A stretch of DNA of 64,000 bases from Chryseobacterium sp. BGARF1 (GCF_001677955.1 NZ_LELA01000055.1:80471-144470); one strand, 5' to 3'; positions 42,496 through 52,992 are shown, counted from the stretch's first letter. Notes: generated by a model not told the origin, from the sequence alone. Made by a program: numbers and translations.

Positions 42496-43761
42496 ATGGT
42501 TGCAAAAATCGGAAAGGGAAGCAATATGTACGGAGCTATTTTGTACAATCAGCAGAAAGTGGAAACGGAAAACGGAGCGGTTCTGTTGCTGAATAAGATA
42601 CCCGACACAATGGACGGTAGGTATTCCGTTGCGTACTTCAACAAGTGTTTTGAGCCGTATCTGTCTGCCAATATCCGAACGGAAAAGACGGTACGGCACA
42701 TTTCATTGAACCCCGACCCGAAAGACACGGTAAGCGATGAACAGTTTACCGAAATGGCACAGGAATATATGGAGCGTATGGGTTACGGCAATCAGCCGTA
42801 TATCGTATTCAAACATACGGACATTGACCGCACGCATATACACATCGTTTCGACCTGCGTGGGCATTGACGGCAGGAAAATCCCCGATGATTACGACCAC
42901 CCTCGCTCAATGGCTATCTGTCGGGATTTGGAAACGAAATACAATCTGCACAAAGCTACCGAGCAGGAACAGAAACACGACAGCAGAAATTTCAAAAAGG
43001 TAGAACAGCAGAAAGGCGATATAAAAAGCCAAATAGCTTCGGTAGTGCGACACCTGCCGAAGTATTACCAATATACAAGCATTGGGACATACAACGCTTT
43101 GCTTTCGTTTTTGAATATTACGGCAGAGGAAATAAAAGGCGAACGCAACGGAGAGCCTGTACACGGATTGGTATATTTTGCTTTGAACGACAAGGGAGAA
43201 AAGGCAAGCAAACCGTTCAAAGCATCTTTGTTTGGCAAGCACGCAGGAGTAAACGGATTACAACGGCACTTTGAACAATCCAAAGAGAAGATGAAAACCA
43301 ACCCTGCGAAGTCTGTTCTCAAAAATTCGGTGGAACTTGCCATTCACACCACAAACAGCGAAAAGGAATTTAAAAAGCAACTTGCCGAACAGGACATTCA
43401 CACCGTTGTCCGCAGAAACGACAGCGGACGGATTTATGGTATTACTTTTATTGACAATGGTAGCCGTACTGTTTGGAATGGCTCGCAGTTGGACAGAAAC
43501 CTGTCGGCAAATCTGTTTAACGATTGGTGGAACAACGGAAACAAACCCGCATTGAAAGCACAGGACAGCCCTGTTTCCGATACGAACACGATAGACCACC
43601 AACCGACCAAAGACCTTTTCGAGTTTATCACGCAGGAACATTCGCACAGTTCTGATTTGGGATTGTTCAGCCTGTTGCCCCAAGCACAGGGCGAAGATTA
43701 CGAGGAACAGGATTTTGCCAATAGAATGAAGAAAAAGAAGAAAACAAGACAAAAAAAATAA
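42496..43761 (+). CDS. mobB: MobB-type relaxase (MobP family)
   Basis: 421 residues. The relaxase domain covers about the first 250, with the three-histidine metal site visible in HTDIDRTHIHIVST and an N-terminal KIGKGSNMYGAILYN. It nicks oriT and pilots the strand into the mating channel of a helper conjugative element. No coupling-protein gene (mobC) or transfer genes follow; resistance genes begin instead, so the element can be mobilized but not self-transmitted. Confidence 0.88.
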   Translation: MVAKIGKGSNMYGAILYNQQKVETENGAVLLLNKIPDTMDGRYSVAYFNKCFEPYLSANIRTEKTVRHISLNPDPKDTVSDEQFTEMAQEYMERMGYGNQPYIVFKHTDIDRTHIHIVSTCVGIDGRKIPDDYDHPRSMAICRDLETKYNLHKATEQEQKHDSRNFKKVEQQKGDIKSQIASVVRHLPKYYQYTSIGTYNALLSFLNITAEEIKGERNGEPVHGLVYFALNDKGEKASKPFKASLFGKHAGVNGLQRHFEQSKEKMKTNPAKSVLKNSVELAIHTTNSEKEFKKQLAEQDIHTVVRRNDSGRIYGITFIDNGSRTVWNGSQLDRNLSANLFNDWWNNGNKPALKAQDSPVSDTNTIDHQPTKDLFEFITQEHSHSSDLGLFSLLPQAQGEDYEEQDFANRMKKKKKTRQKK

Positions 43762-43802
43762 TAGAGATTGTCCTTATTTTCAAAACAAGTTTTAAAATTA
43801 CT

Positions 43803-43810
43803 TACCTTTG
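43803..43810 (+). promoter_or_regulatory. Bacteroidetes -7 box for catB
   Basis: TACCTTTG fits TAnnTTTG exactly. The -33 box is weak (TTTTC about 21 bp upstream). The leader ORF begins 4 nt later, so its transcript may be leaderless or start from another promoter. Confidence 0.5.
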
Positions 43811-43814
43811 TTGT

Positions 43815-43832
43815 ATGAAAAAATCAGATTAG
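43815..43832 (+). CDS. short leader peptide MKKSD before catB
   Basis: ATG AAA AAA TCA GAT TAG. The peptide resembles the chloramphenicol-responsive leader peptides of Gram-positive cat genes (MVKTD of cat-86, MKKSE of cat-112), where the stalled ribosome opens a hairpin hiding the cat start. The stop-codon region here can pair with the catB start region. The resemblance is short and could be chance. Confidence 0.35.
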   Translation: MKKSD

Positions 43833-43916
43833 CATATTTTTAGGAACATATAATCTCTGTCAAGGCAATAGATGTTGCCCTGACATTCTATTGAATTATT
43901 TAATAATAAATGCTAA
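43829..43916 (+). promoter_or_regulatory. catB leader with alternative pairing
   Basis: TTAGCAT (43829-43835, covering the leader stop) is complementary to ATGCTAA (43910-43916), 4 nt before the catB ATG. Between them a GTCAAGGCAA/TTGCCCTGAC hairpin (43859-43884) and an AGATTA/TAATCT pair are possible. Confidence 0.4.
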
Positions 43917-43920
43917 AAAG

Positions 43921-44580
43921 ATGAATTTTTTCGATAGCCCATTTAAGGGCAAAATAATTAGAGACCATATTACCAACCCCAATATCACGGCTGGGAAATA
44001 TTCCTACTATTCCGGTTATTATCATGGACATTCTTTTGATGACTGCGCTCGCTATTTATTTCCAGATAGAGATGACGTTGATAAATTGGTCATAGGTTCA
44101 TTCTGTTCCATAGGTAGCGGTGCAAGTTTTATAATGGCGGGCAATCAAGGGCATCGACATAATTGGATATCCAGTTTTCCCTTTTTTTATATGCCGGAGA
44201 TTGAAGCATTCAATAAAGCAATTAACGGATTTGAAAACGCGGGCGATACAGTTGTCGGTAATGATGTTTGGATAGGGAGCGAGGCAATGATTATGCCGGG
44301 AGTGAAGATCGGTGACGGGGCGGTAATCGGTAGTAGGTCATTAGTCACCAAAGATGTTGCCCCTTACACTATTGTCGGCGGAAACCCTGCAAAACCGATT
44401 AAAAAAAGGTTTTCGGACGAAGAGATTCAGATCCTGTTAGATATCAAGTGGTGGGATTGGGATGAAGACATATTGACCGAAGCGATACCTTTAATTTGTT
44501 CAGGCAACATACAGTCTCTTTTCGATTTTTACAACCAAGTTGTAAAAATCGAAAAGAGAGATTTCCCGTATTGTTTTTGA
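43921..44580 (+). CDS. catB: type B chloramphenicol acetyltransferase
   Basis: 219 residues from [11 protein letters not shown]. The frame continues upstream with a TTG start, but CatB proteins begin here. It is a left-handed beta-helix hexapeptide acetyltransferase with the XAT signature [19 protein letters not shown], catalytic His around 77-79 in AGNQGHRHN, and the helix repeat ending in [14 protein letters not shown]. It uses acetyl-CoA to modify the chloramphenicol 3-hydroxyl. A strong terminator follows. Preceded by a possible inducible leader. Confidence 0.92.
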   Translation: MNFFDSPFKGKIIRDHITNPNITAGKYSYYSGYYHGHSFDDCARYLFPDRDDVDKLVIGSFCSIGSGASFIMAGNQGHRHNWISSFPFFYMPEIEAFNKAINGFENAGDTVVGNDVWIGSEAMIMPGVKIGDGAVIGSRSLVTKDVAPYTIVGGNPAKPIKKRFSDEEIQILLDIKWWDWDEDILTEAIPLICSGNIQSLFDFYNQVVKIEKRDFPYCF

Positions 44581-44600
44581 CTTATATGTAACAACTGCGA

Positions 44601-44636
44601 AAAGCCTTTCAGTTTTATTGCTGAAAGGCTTTTTTT
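44601..44636 (+). terminator. intrinsic terminator of catB
   Basis: AAAGCCTTTCAG/CTGAAAGGCTTT, perfect 12-bp stem, 8-nt loop, T-run. Confidence 0.92.
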
Positions 44637-44638
44637 AA

Positions 44639-44731
44639 TGTAGAATTTGAAAAGGAGTATTTGAATAAAGAAATCATTACAAAAATCAAAAAGAGAGAAG
44701 TACGAGCAAAATTTTTAAGATTATCTACCTA
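44639..44731 (+). pseudogene. remnant of a second mobA 3' end
   Basis: The frame reads EFEKEYLNKE followed by about 20 further residues to a TAG. The mobA gene at 42.4 kb ends EFEKKYLNKE. This fragment right after the catB terminator shows that the catB segment arrived by recombination in or next to a related mob region. Confidence 0.55.
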
Positions 44732-44757
44732 TTAGTAGATAGAAATTTATATCTTTG
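44722..44757 (+). promoter_or_regulatory. TetR-type operator and -7 box driving floR
   Basis: TATCTAC, six bases, GTAGATA forms a 20-bp palindrome (44722-44741). A perfect TATCTTTG -7 box follows at 44750-44757, 4 nt before an ATG. Such an arrangement fits an autoregulated TetR-family gene whose promoter now reads into floR. Confidence 0.55.
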
Positions 44758-44761
44758 CTTT

Positions 44762-44794
44762 ATGGAAACAAAAGAAAAAATAGTAACGTCATGA
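44762..44794 (+). pseudogene. first codons of a lost regulator gene (TetR-like)
   Basis: ATG GAA ACA AAA GAA AAA ATA GTA then shifts into the floR start (stop overlaps the floR ATG). METKEKIV is typical of TetR-family N-termini. It suggests the regulator was cut by insertion of the floR segment. Confidence 0.35.
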
Positions 44795-46005
44795 CCACCA
44801 CACGCCCCGCGTGGGCCTATACGCTGCCGGCAGCACTGCTGCTGATGGCTCCTTTCGACATCCTCGCTTCACTGGCGATGGATATTTATCTCCCTGTCGT
44901 TCCAGCGATGCCCGGCATCCTGAACACGACGCCCGCTATGATCCAACTCACGTTGAGCCTCTATATGGTGATGCTCGGCGTGGGCCAGGTGATTTTTGGT
45001 CCGCTCTCAGACAGAATCGGGCGACGGCCAATTCTACTTGCGGGCGCAACGGCTTTCGTCATTGCGTCTCTGGGAGCAGCTTGGTCTTCAACTGCACCGG
45101 CCTTTGTCGCTTTCCGTCTACTTCAAGCAGTGGGCGCGTCGGCCATGCTGGTGGCGACGTTCGCGACGGTTCGCGACGTTTATGCCAACCGTCCTGAGGG
45201 TGTCGTCATCTACGGCCTTTTCAGTTCGATGCTGGCGTTCGTGCCTGCGCTCGGCCCTATCGCCGGAGCATTGATCGGCGAGTTCTTGGGATGGCAGGCG
45301 ATATTCATTACTTTGGCTATACTGGCGATGCTCGCACTCCTAAATGCGGGTTTCAGGTGGCACGAAACCCGCCCTCTGGATCAAGTCAAGACGCGCCGAT
45401 CTGTCTTGCCGATCTTCGCGAGTCCGGCTTTTTGGGTTTACACTGTCGGCTTTAGCGCCGGTATGGGCACCTTCTTCGTCTTCTTCTCGACGGCTCCCCG
45501 TGTGCTCATAGGCCAAGCGGAATATTCCGAGATCGGATTCAGCTTTGCCTTCGCCACTGTCGGGCTTGTAATGATCGTGACAACCCGTTTCGCGAAGTCC
45601 TTTGTCGCCAGATGGGGCATCGCAGGATGCGTGGCGCGTGGGATGGCGTTGCTTGTTTGCGGAGCGGTCCTGTTGGGGATCGGCGAACTTTACGGCTCGC
45701 CGTCATTCCTCACCTTCATCCTACCGATGTGGGTTGTCGCGGTCGGTATTGTCTTCACGGTGTCCGTTACCGCGAACGGCGCTTTGGCAGAGTTCGACGA
45801 CATCGCGGGATCAGCGGTCGCGTTCTACTTCTGCGTTCAAAGCCTGATAGTCAGCATTGTCGGGACATTGGCGGTGGCACTTTTAAACGGTGACACAGCG
45901 TGGCCCGTGATCTGTTACGCCACGGCGATGGCGGTACTGGTTTCGTTGGGGCTGGTGCTCCTTCGGCTCCGTGGGGCTGCCACCGAGAAGTCGCCAGTCG
46001 TCTAA
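44791..46005 (+). CDS. floR: florfenicol/chloramphenicol exporter FloR
   Basis: 404 residues from MTTTRPAWAYTL, a 12-TM major facilitator of the DHA1/Bcr-CflA type. The motif A region is PLSDRIGRRPILLAG. I recognise the sequence as FloR of the Salmonella/Vibrio type almost throughout. It pumps florfenicol and chloramphenicol out with proton exchange. DNA is GC-rich, unlike the host, indicating proteobacterial origin. The usual lysR and ISCR2 follow downstream. Confidence 0.96.
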   Translation: MTTTRPAWAYTLPAALLLMAPFDILASLAMDIYLPVVPAMPGILNTTPAMIQLTLSLYMVMLGVGQVIFGPLSDRIGRRPILLAGATAFVIASLGAAWSSTAPAFVAFRLLQAVGASAMLVATFATVRDVYANRPEGVVIYGLFSSMLAFVPALGPIAGALIGEFLGWQAIFITLAILAMLALLNAGFRWHETRPLDQVKTRRSVLPIFASPAFWVYTVGFSAGMGTFFVFFSTAPRVLIGQAEYSEIGFSFAFATVGLVMIVTTRFAKSFVARWGIAGCVARGMALLVCGAVLLGIGELYGSPSFLTFILPMWVVAVGIVFTVSVTANGALAEFDDIAGSAVAFYFCVQSLIVSIVGTLAVALLNGDTAWPVICYATAMAVLVSLGLVLLRLRGAATEKSPVV

Positions 46006-46032
46006 CCGACGACTGGTAGCAGGCCCGCTCCG

Positions 46033-46338
46033 ATGCGGCGCACTAACCATCGAAACCTCGTGAATGTCGGTATCCTGTCTGGCAGGATACCGCTCATTTC
46101 CCTTGTTCAGTTCATCGCCGTCGCCGAGCATCTGAATTTTCGGCATGCGGCCAAGGCACTTGGTATCAGCCAGTCGAGCGTCAGCGCGCGTGTGAAAGCG
46201 CTGGAGGATAACCTTGGTGTCCTGCTATTTGAGCGCCATGCGCGGGGCGTTCGGCTAACAGACGCAGGCAGGCACTTCATGGAGCGTGTCACGGCGGGTG
46301 TCGATCAACTCGATCACGCAGTGAAGACCGCGGAGTGA
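46033..46338 (+). pseudogene. truncated LysR-family regulator
   Basis: 101 residues covering the LysR HTH domain only (FIAVAEHLNFRHAAKALG to LFERHARGVRLTDAG), then a stop. The effector-binding domain (about 200 residues) is missing, replaced by the ISCR2 border. This truncated gene usually accompanies floR next to ISCR2. Confidence 0.85.
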
Positions 46339-48183
46339 CGGGCACTGGCTGGCAATGTCTAGCAACGGCAGGCATTTCGGCTGAGGGTAAAAGAACTTTC
46401 CGCTAAGCGATAGACTGTATGTAAACACAGTATTGCAAGGACGCGGAACATGCCTCATGTGGCGGCCAGGACGGCCAGCCGGGATCGGGATACTGGTCGT
46501 TACCAGAGCCACCGACCCGAGCAAACCCTTCTCTATCAGATCGTTGACGAGTATTACCCGGCATTCGCTGCGCTTATGGCAGAGCAGGGAAAGGAATTGC
46601 CGGGCTATGTGCAACGGGAATTTGAAGAATTTCTCCAATGCGGGCGGCTGGAGCATGGCTTTCTACGGGTTCGCTGCGAGTCTTGCCACGCCGAGCACCT
46701 GGTCGCTTTCAGCTGTAAGCGTCGCGGTTTCTGCCCGAGCTGTGGGGCGCGGCGGATGGCCGAAAGTGCCGCCTTGCTGGTTGATGAAGTACTGCCTGAA
46801 CAACCCATGCGTCAGTGGGTGTTGAGCTTCCCGTTTCAGCTGCGTTTCCTGTTTGCCAGCCGGCCCGAGATCATGGGGTGGGTGCTGGGCATCGTTTACC
46901 GCGTCATTGCCACGCACCTGGTCAAGAAAGCGGGCCATACCCACCAAGTGGCCAAGACGGGCGCGGTCACCCTGATCCAGCGTTTTGGATCGGCGCTCAA
47001 TCTGAATGTTCACTTCCACATGCTGTTTCTCGACGGTGTGTATGTCGAGCAATCCCACGGCTCAGCGCGTTTCCGCTGGGTCAAGGCGCCGACCAGCCCA
47101 GAGCTCACCCAGCTGACGCACACCATCGCCCACCGGGTGGGTCGCTATCTGGAACGGCAAGGCCTGCTGGAACGGGATGTCGAAAACAGCTATCTGGCCT
47201 CGGATGCGGTGGATGACGACCCGATGACACCCCTGCTGGGGCACTCGATCACTTACCGTATCGCTGTCGGTTCACAGGCGGGGCGAAAGGTGTTCACTTT
47301 GCAAACTCTGCCGACCAGTGGTGATCCGTTCGGTGACGGGATTGGCAAGGTAGCCGGGTCCAGCCTGCACGCCGGCGTGGCGGCCAGGGCCGATGAACGC
47401 AAGAAGCTCGAACGGCTGTGCCGGTACATCAGCCGCCCGGCGGTATCCGAGAAGCGGCTGTCGTTAACACGAGGCGGCAACGTGCGCTACCAGCTCAAGA
47501 CGCCGTACCGGGACGGCACCACGCACGTCATTTTCGAACCATTGGATTTCATTGCAAGGCTGGCCGCCCTGGTACCGAAGCCCAGAGTCAACCTAACCCG
47601 CTTCCACGGGGTGTTCGCACCCAACAGTCGGCACCGGGCGTTGGTCACGCCGGCAAAACGGGGCAGGGGCAACAAGGTCAGGGTGGCTGATGAACCGGCA
47701 ACACCAGCACAACGGCGAGCGTCGATGACATGGGCGCAACGGCTCAAGCGTGTTTTCAATATCGACATCGAGACCTGCAGCGGCTGCGGCGGCGCCATGA
47801 AAGTCATCGCCTGCATTGAAGACCCTATAGTGATCAAGCAGATCCTTGATCACCTGAAGCACAAAGCCGAAACCAGCGGGACCAGGGCGTTACCCGAAAG
47901 CCGGGCGCCACCGGCTGAGCTGCTCCTGGGTCTGTTTGACTGACGAGCCTGAAGGCCAACGATACCAATCAAAATGCTGCGTTCACAGCGCCGCGGCAGG
48001 GATCCGCCGTGCTGGTTGTCGGAAAAGGAGCCGCTAGTGGGAAAGAGGAGGGTAAATTTTCAGCGTTGCTGGCTCCCCGTCAGCCGGATTGGGTTGCATC
48101 GCAGGGGTGTCGAAAGAGTCAACTGCGGTCCAAAGCTGTTGGACTTGGGTGAAAAGGGCGTTTATTCTTCCTATACGTTGTTC
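46339..48183 (+). mobile_element. ISCR2-like IS91-family element (rolling-circle)
   Basis: Contains a complete IS91-type transposase. The 3' side reads TTCCTATACGTT followed by GTTC at 48180-48183, like the oriIS end and GTTC flank of IS91/ISCR elements. The 5' border (terIS side) lies after the truncated lysR but its exact base is not determined. Such elements move adjacent DNA by one-ended transposition and explain the import of floR. GC content is high throughout. Confidence 0.85.
46450..47943 (+). CDS. IS91-family (ISCR2-type) transposase
   Basis: 497 residues. An N-terminal zinc-binding region has CESCHAEHLVAFSCKRRGFCPSCGARR split as C-x2-C and C-x2-C pairs; the Y2-type HUH nuclease follows with NVHFHMLFLDG (metal-binding His) and conserved tyrosines. 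It initiates rolling-circle transposition at oriIS. Complete, without frameshift, so probably active. Confidence 0.9.
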   Translation: MPHVAARTASRDRDTGRYQSHRPEQTLLYQIVDEYYPAFAALMAEQGKELPGYVQREFEEFLQCGRLEHGFLRVRCESCHAEHLVAFSCKRRGFCPSCGARRMAESAALLVDEVLPEQPMRQWVLSFPFQLRFLFASRPEIMGWVLGIVYRVIATHLVKKAGHTHQVAKTGAVTLIQRFGSALNLNVHFHMLFLDGVYVEQSHGSARFRWVKAPTSPELTQLTHTIAHRVGRYLERQGLLERDVENSYLASDAVDDDPMTPLLGHSITYRIAVGSQAGRKVFTLQTLPTSGDPFGDGIGKVAGSSLHAGVAARADERKKLERLCRYISRPAVSEKRLSLTRGGNVRYQLKTPYRDGTTHVIFEPLDFIARLAALVPKPRVNLTRFHGVFAPNSRHRALVTPAKRGRGNKVRVADEPATPAQRRASMTWAQRLKRVFNIDIETCSGCGGAMKVIACIEDPIVIKQILDHLKHKAETSGTRALPESRAPPAELLLGLFD

Positions 48184-48185
48184 AG

Positions 48186-48359
48186 AATAACATTGTTCCG
48201 CCAACAATCAATTCGGTAGATATTGAACCTGAATATAGGGATATATTTAACTTGACGTTACACCAATCACAACAACGGCAAGTGAATTACGCAATGAGTA
48301 ATACTTTTGGTTTTGGCGGACACATTGCCACAAGTATTTTTAAAAAATATGCTGAATAG
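48186..48359 (+). pseudogene. 3' fragment of fabF (beta-ketoacyl-ACP synthase II)
   Basis: 58 codons ending in AMSNTFGFGGHIATSIFKKYAE, the C-terminal active-site segment (conserved His in GFGGH) of KAS II. About 350 N-terminal residues are lost at the ISCR2 GTTC border. This shows that the DNA now beside ISCR2 once carried a fatty-acid synthase gene upstream of the tet(X) cluster. Confidence 0.8.
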
Positions 48360-48513
48360 AGAGTAGGTGCTAACTTCGGTTTGCTCGTGTTGGCGCTAAA
48401 TCGAAAGTTCAAGTATCCCAACATGTTCCTTCGTATAGAAGTTAAAAGTTGGCAATTATCGTAGAACAACCTACAGACAACACCAATATGTAACCGATAA
48501 ATAATTACAAAAT

Positions 48514-50051
<1,538 letters not shown>

Positions 50052-50068
50052 AACAGAAAGGCGAGGAA

Positions 50069-50929
50069 ATGAAAGAGAAAATAGTTAAAAAAAACGGAAT
50101 AAGACTTTTTACCGAAAGTTTTGGATGTGAAAAAGATCCGGCAATACTCTTGATTGCGGGAGCAACGGTATCCATGTTGTATTGGGATGCTGAATTTTGC
50201 CAGAAACTATCTGAAAAGGGATTTTTTGTTATTCGCTACGACAATAGGGACGTAGGAAAATCTACTAATTACGAACCGGGTTCAACCCCCTATGATATTG
50301 TTGACTTAACCCATGATGCTATTTCAATTTTGGACGGCTATAAAATAGTCAAAGCCAATTTTGTGGGAATTTCACTGGGCGGACTGATTTCTCAAATAGC
50401 ATCAATAAAATATGCCGACAGGGTAAGTTCAATAACACTAATCTCATCAGGTCCTTGGGGCGACTCAGACCCCACAATTCCTGAAATGGATACGCGTATT
50501 TTAGATTTTCACGGAAAAGCTGAAACCGTAGATTGGACAAATGAAGACAGTGTGGCAAATTATTTAATTCAAGGTGCTGAATTGATGAGCGGCAGGAAAC
50601 AATTTGACAAACAAAGAAGTGAAAAACTGATTAGAGCCGAATTTAAAAGAGCTAATAACTATATAAGTATGTTCAATCATGCGGCACTGCAAGGTGGTGA
50701 AGAATACTGGAACAGATTGAGCGAAATCAATCAACCAACCTTAATTGTACACGGAACGGACGATAAAATATGGCATTTTAAGAATTCAGCAGTTTTACTT
50801 GAAAAGATAAACGGCTCAAAACTAATAACGCTTGATGGAACCGGACACGAACTACATTTCGAAGATTGGAATAAAATTATTGATGGAATAACGCAACATA
50901 CAACAAATAACAAAAGAATGAACAAATAG
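50069..50929 (+). CDS. estT: alpha/beta-hydrolase, EstT-like macrolide esterase
   Basis: 286 residues. Nucleophile Ser102 lies in GISLGG, the acid is Asp231 or 232 in HGTDDKIW, and the base is His260 in GTGHELHF. An alpha/beta-hydrolase directly downstream of tet(X) in Sphingobacteriaceae/Flavobacteriia has been described as EstT, which opens the lactone of 16-membered macrolides such as tylosin and tilmicosin. Family and location match. The allele identity is inferred, not measured. Confidence 0.75.
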   Translation: MKEKIVKKNGIRLFTESFGCEKDPAILLIAGATVSMLYWDAEFCQKLSEKGFFVIRYDNRDVGKSTNYEPGSTPYDIVDLTHDAISILDGYKIVKANFVGISLGGLISQIASIKYADRVSSITLISSGPWGDSDPTIPEMDTRILDFHGKAETVDWTNEDSVANYLIQGAELMSGRKQFDKQRSEKLIRAEFKRANNYISMFNHAALQGGEEYWNRLSEINQPTLIVHGTDDKIWHFKNSAVLLEKINGSKLITLDGTGHELHFEDWNKIIDGITQHTTNNKRMNK

Positions 50930-51071
50930 GGTATTATGTATTTCCAAATCAACGGTTTAGAGATTGAAGCTAATATCAATGTGTTCTTTGAATAACATCT
51001 TTTGGTGTTTTTTAATAATCATACTACGCAATTTTCTTTTATAAAAGGAAATATTGTAAACTAAATACGAA

Positions 51072-51923
51072 ATGGTATCTTCATTAAATCATATTATCTC
51101 AGAGGTACAGCGAAAAGAAAATGCCATTTCGCTGACTTCTCCCAATGCAATTGATGAAGCATATCAAATGACGATATATCTGAAAGAATATTTATGGTCA
51201 ATAAGAGAAGATATTACAAAACAAGGCTTTAAAAACCATTGGGAAGAAATTAATTTCTTTCGCAACATTAAGCCGTATATTCTCTCCAAACTCATTTACC
51301 ACAATAAGGTATTTCGTATTCAGACGGCTTGTCCTGTTGATGGAGGGAAAATGTACGCAAGTTATTTTGCAGAGCAATTACAGGAATTACAACGGGAATA
51401 TAGGGAGCATATCTACAATTCAGATTTTTACAGGTATTATCGCTCAGGAAGAACCGACCGTGATGAAACTTACTTTAGGTTAGGCAACATCAATTTCCAC
51501 GATGGTCTGAATAGTTTTGTCTTTGAAATCGACCCACTTTTTTCAACCTATTATGATAACAAAGTAGCTCGGATAATAGCAAATGAGCTACTCTATACCT
51601 ACATACGCCAAAAAATTAACGATGATGAAATAGCAGGTTCACTTTCTGCAAGGGATATTTCATCTGATAGCATTCTTTGGACGGATAGCAAAAATGCCTT
51701 GATAGAATTGATTTATGCGCTGTATGCGAATGGTTCTCTTTCATACGGTAAAATAGGAATTCGAAAAGTCAGTTTGGTTTTGGAAAAACTGTTTCAGATT
51801 ACCTTAGGAGATTTGCACAATTCTTTCCATCGAATGAAATACCGAGCAGGTTCACGAACCGCATTTTTAGACCAACTGAAATCTTCTTTGGAAGAATATA
51901 TGGATAAACAGGACGGGAGGTAG
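51072..51923 (+). CDS. rteC: RteC-like regulator of element excision/transfer
   Basis: 283 residues of the RteC type (MVSSLNHIISEVQRKENAI). In CTnDOT, RteC is made after tetracycline induction and activates the excision genes. Here the sensor-regulator genes rteA and rteB are absent and rteC is next to tet(X)/estT, so its control may be altered. Orientation is opposite to the following defence-like operon. Confidence 0.8.
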   Translation: MVSSLNHIISEVQRKENAISLTSPNAIDEAYQMTIYLKEYLWSIREDITKQGFKNHWEEINFFRNIKPYILSKLIYHNKVFRIQTACPVDGGKMYASYFAEQLQELQREYREHIYNSDFYRYYRSGRTDRDETYFRLGNINFHDGLNSFVFEIDPLFSTYYDNKVARIIANELLYTYIRQKINDDEIAGSLSARDISSDSILWTDSKNALIELIYALYANGSLSYGKIGIRKVSLVLEKLFQITLGDLHNSFHRMKYRAGSRTAFLDQLKSSLEEYMDKQDGR

Positions 51924-51926
51924 GGT

Positions 51927-52991
51927 TTATTTAGTATTTAATTGGGTGTATTCAAGATTTATATTTTCAATGTCATAGACATTAGTTTCAATGCACTTGA
52001 ATTTTTCAGGATAAAATATTGCAACGTTATAACCCTGCGAATATAATGAACTTCTAAATTCTATACCGTCAAATCCCATTGATTTTATCAGTTCTGAAAG
52101 ATACTGTGTTGGCAGATAATCCAATTCGCTGTCATTCTTTCTTCTTGGCTTTGAAAGTTCTTCTTCTAATTTATCAATGAAAGAACCGTGTAACATAACT
52201 TCTTCTAAAGACTCTAATTCTGCAAGCCTGAATACATCGTATGTGGAGCGACTTAAATTAACTACTCTTATGTCTTCTTCAAGTTTAAATGTACCGACAG
52301 AAACGTAATCAAATAAACTTGCTCTTGCTTCATATAAAGTTGTTGTTATGTCATTAGCAATATAGAGATAAGAAATACCATTTGGATTGGCTCTTCCGCT
52401 TTTAGCTAATTCATTAGGAGGATTACCCATTTGTTCGAAAGGATACCCCTGTGGATTATTACTAATTCTTGCTCGATAAAATTTCTTTCCCTTTTTGTAA
52501 TCTTTCTGAAAATGTTTGAATAAGGATTTTAATTTTTGTAAATCCAAAGCATTTACAAAATGAAATCTATTTACGGTTTTTATTTCTTCGGAAAACTTAT
52601 CCCAAGAAAGGAAAAGCGGTTGAGTAACGTCTTCCTCTGCTCCTGTATTATGAAACCTTAATCTTACAGGGTTGTCTAAAACATTTTGATAATTGGCAAT
52701 GTCATCTTTAATAATCTCAGCAATGAGCTGTTTTATATTATTTGTATCAATTAGTTTTTGGGTAAATACCTTTTTATGAAAATCCGTAATGATTTGACTT
52801 TCTAATGGTTTTCCATTGACGGTATCAACTTCATACAAGTCAATAATCCCAAGAAAGAAAGGGTTTAATTCGGAAGCCTCATAGACACTCACATTTTCGG
52901 ACAGGCAATAATCACAATTATCTGTTATCTTGTTACCCAAAATGATAGCATTTATATAACTGCTCTCAAAACAATTTGTGCAACAATTCAT
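51927..52991 (-). CDS. RES-domain protein with zinc-ribbon/HEPN N-terminus
   Basis: 354 residues. The N-terminus has two CxxC knuckles (C4/C7 and C26/C29) and a helical region of the HEPN/RES N-terminal type. From about 168 on follows a RES domain: R173/R175 in FYRARISNN, GRANPNG at 199-205, Glu221 in LYEARASLF and the Ser of LSRST. RES toxins degrade NAD+. Last gene of a three-gene operon; no separate Xre-type antitoxin gene is present. Could be the effector of a defence system. Confidence 0.75.
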   Translation of the reverse strand: MNCCTNCFESSYINAIILGNKITDNCDYCLSENVSVYEASELNPFFLGIIDLYEVDTVNGKPLESQIITDFHKKVFTQKLIDTNNIKQLIAEIIKDDIANYQNVLDNPVRLRFHNTGAEEDVTQPLFLSWDKFSEEIKTVNRFHFVNALDLQKLKSLFKHFQKDYKKGKKFYRARISNNPQGYPFEQMGNPPNELAKSGRANPNGISYLYIANDITTTLYEARASLFDYVSVGTFKLEEDIRVVNLSRSTYDVFRLAELESLEEVMLHGSFIDKLEEELSKPRRKNDSELDYLPTQYLSELIKSMGFDGIEFRSSLYSQGYNVAIFYPEKFKCIETNVYDIENINLEYTQLNTK

Positions 52992-52992
52992 A

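Noticed and set aside
46255..47862. Several frames of 60-130 codons overlapping the IS91 transposase on both strands
   Set aside because: GC-rich DNA keeps all frames open; only the 497-residue frame has family motifs.
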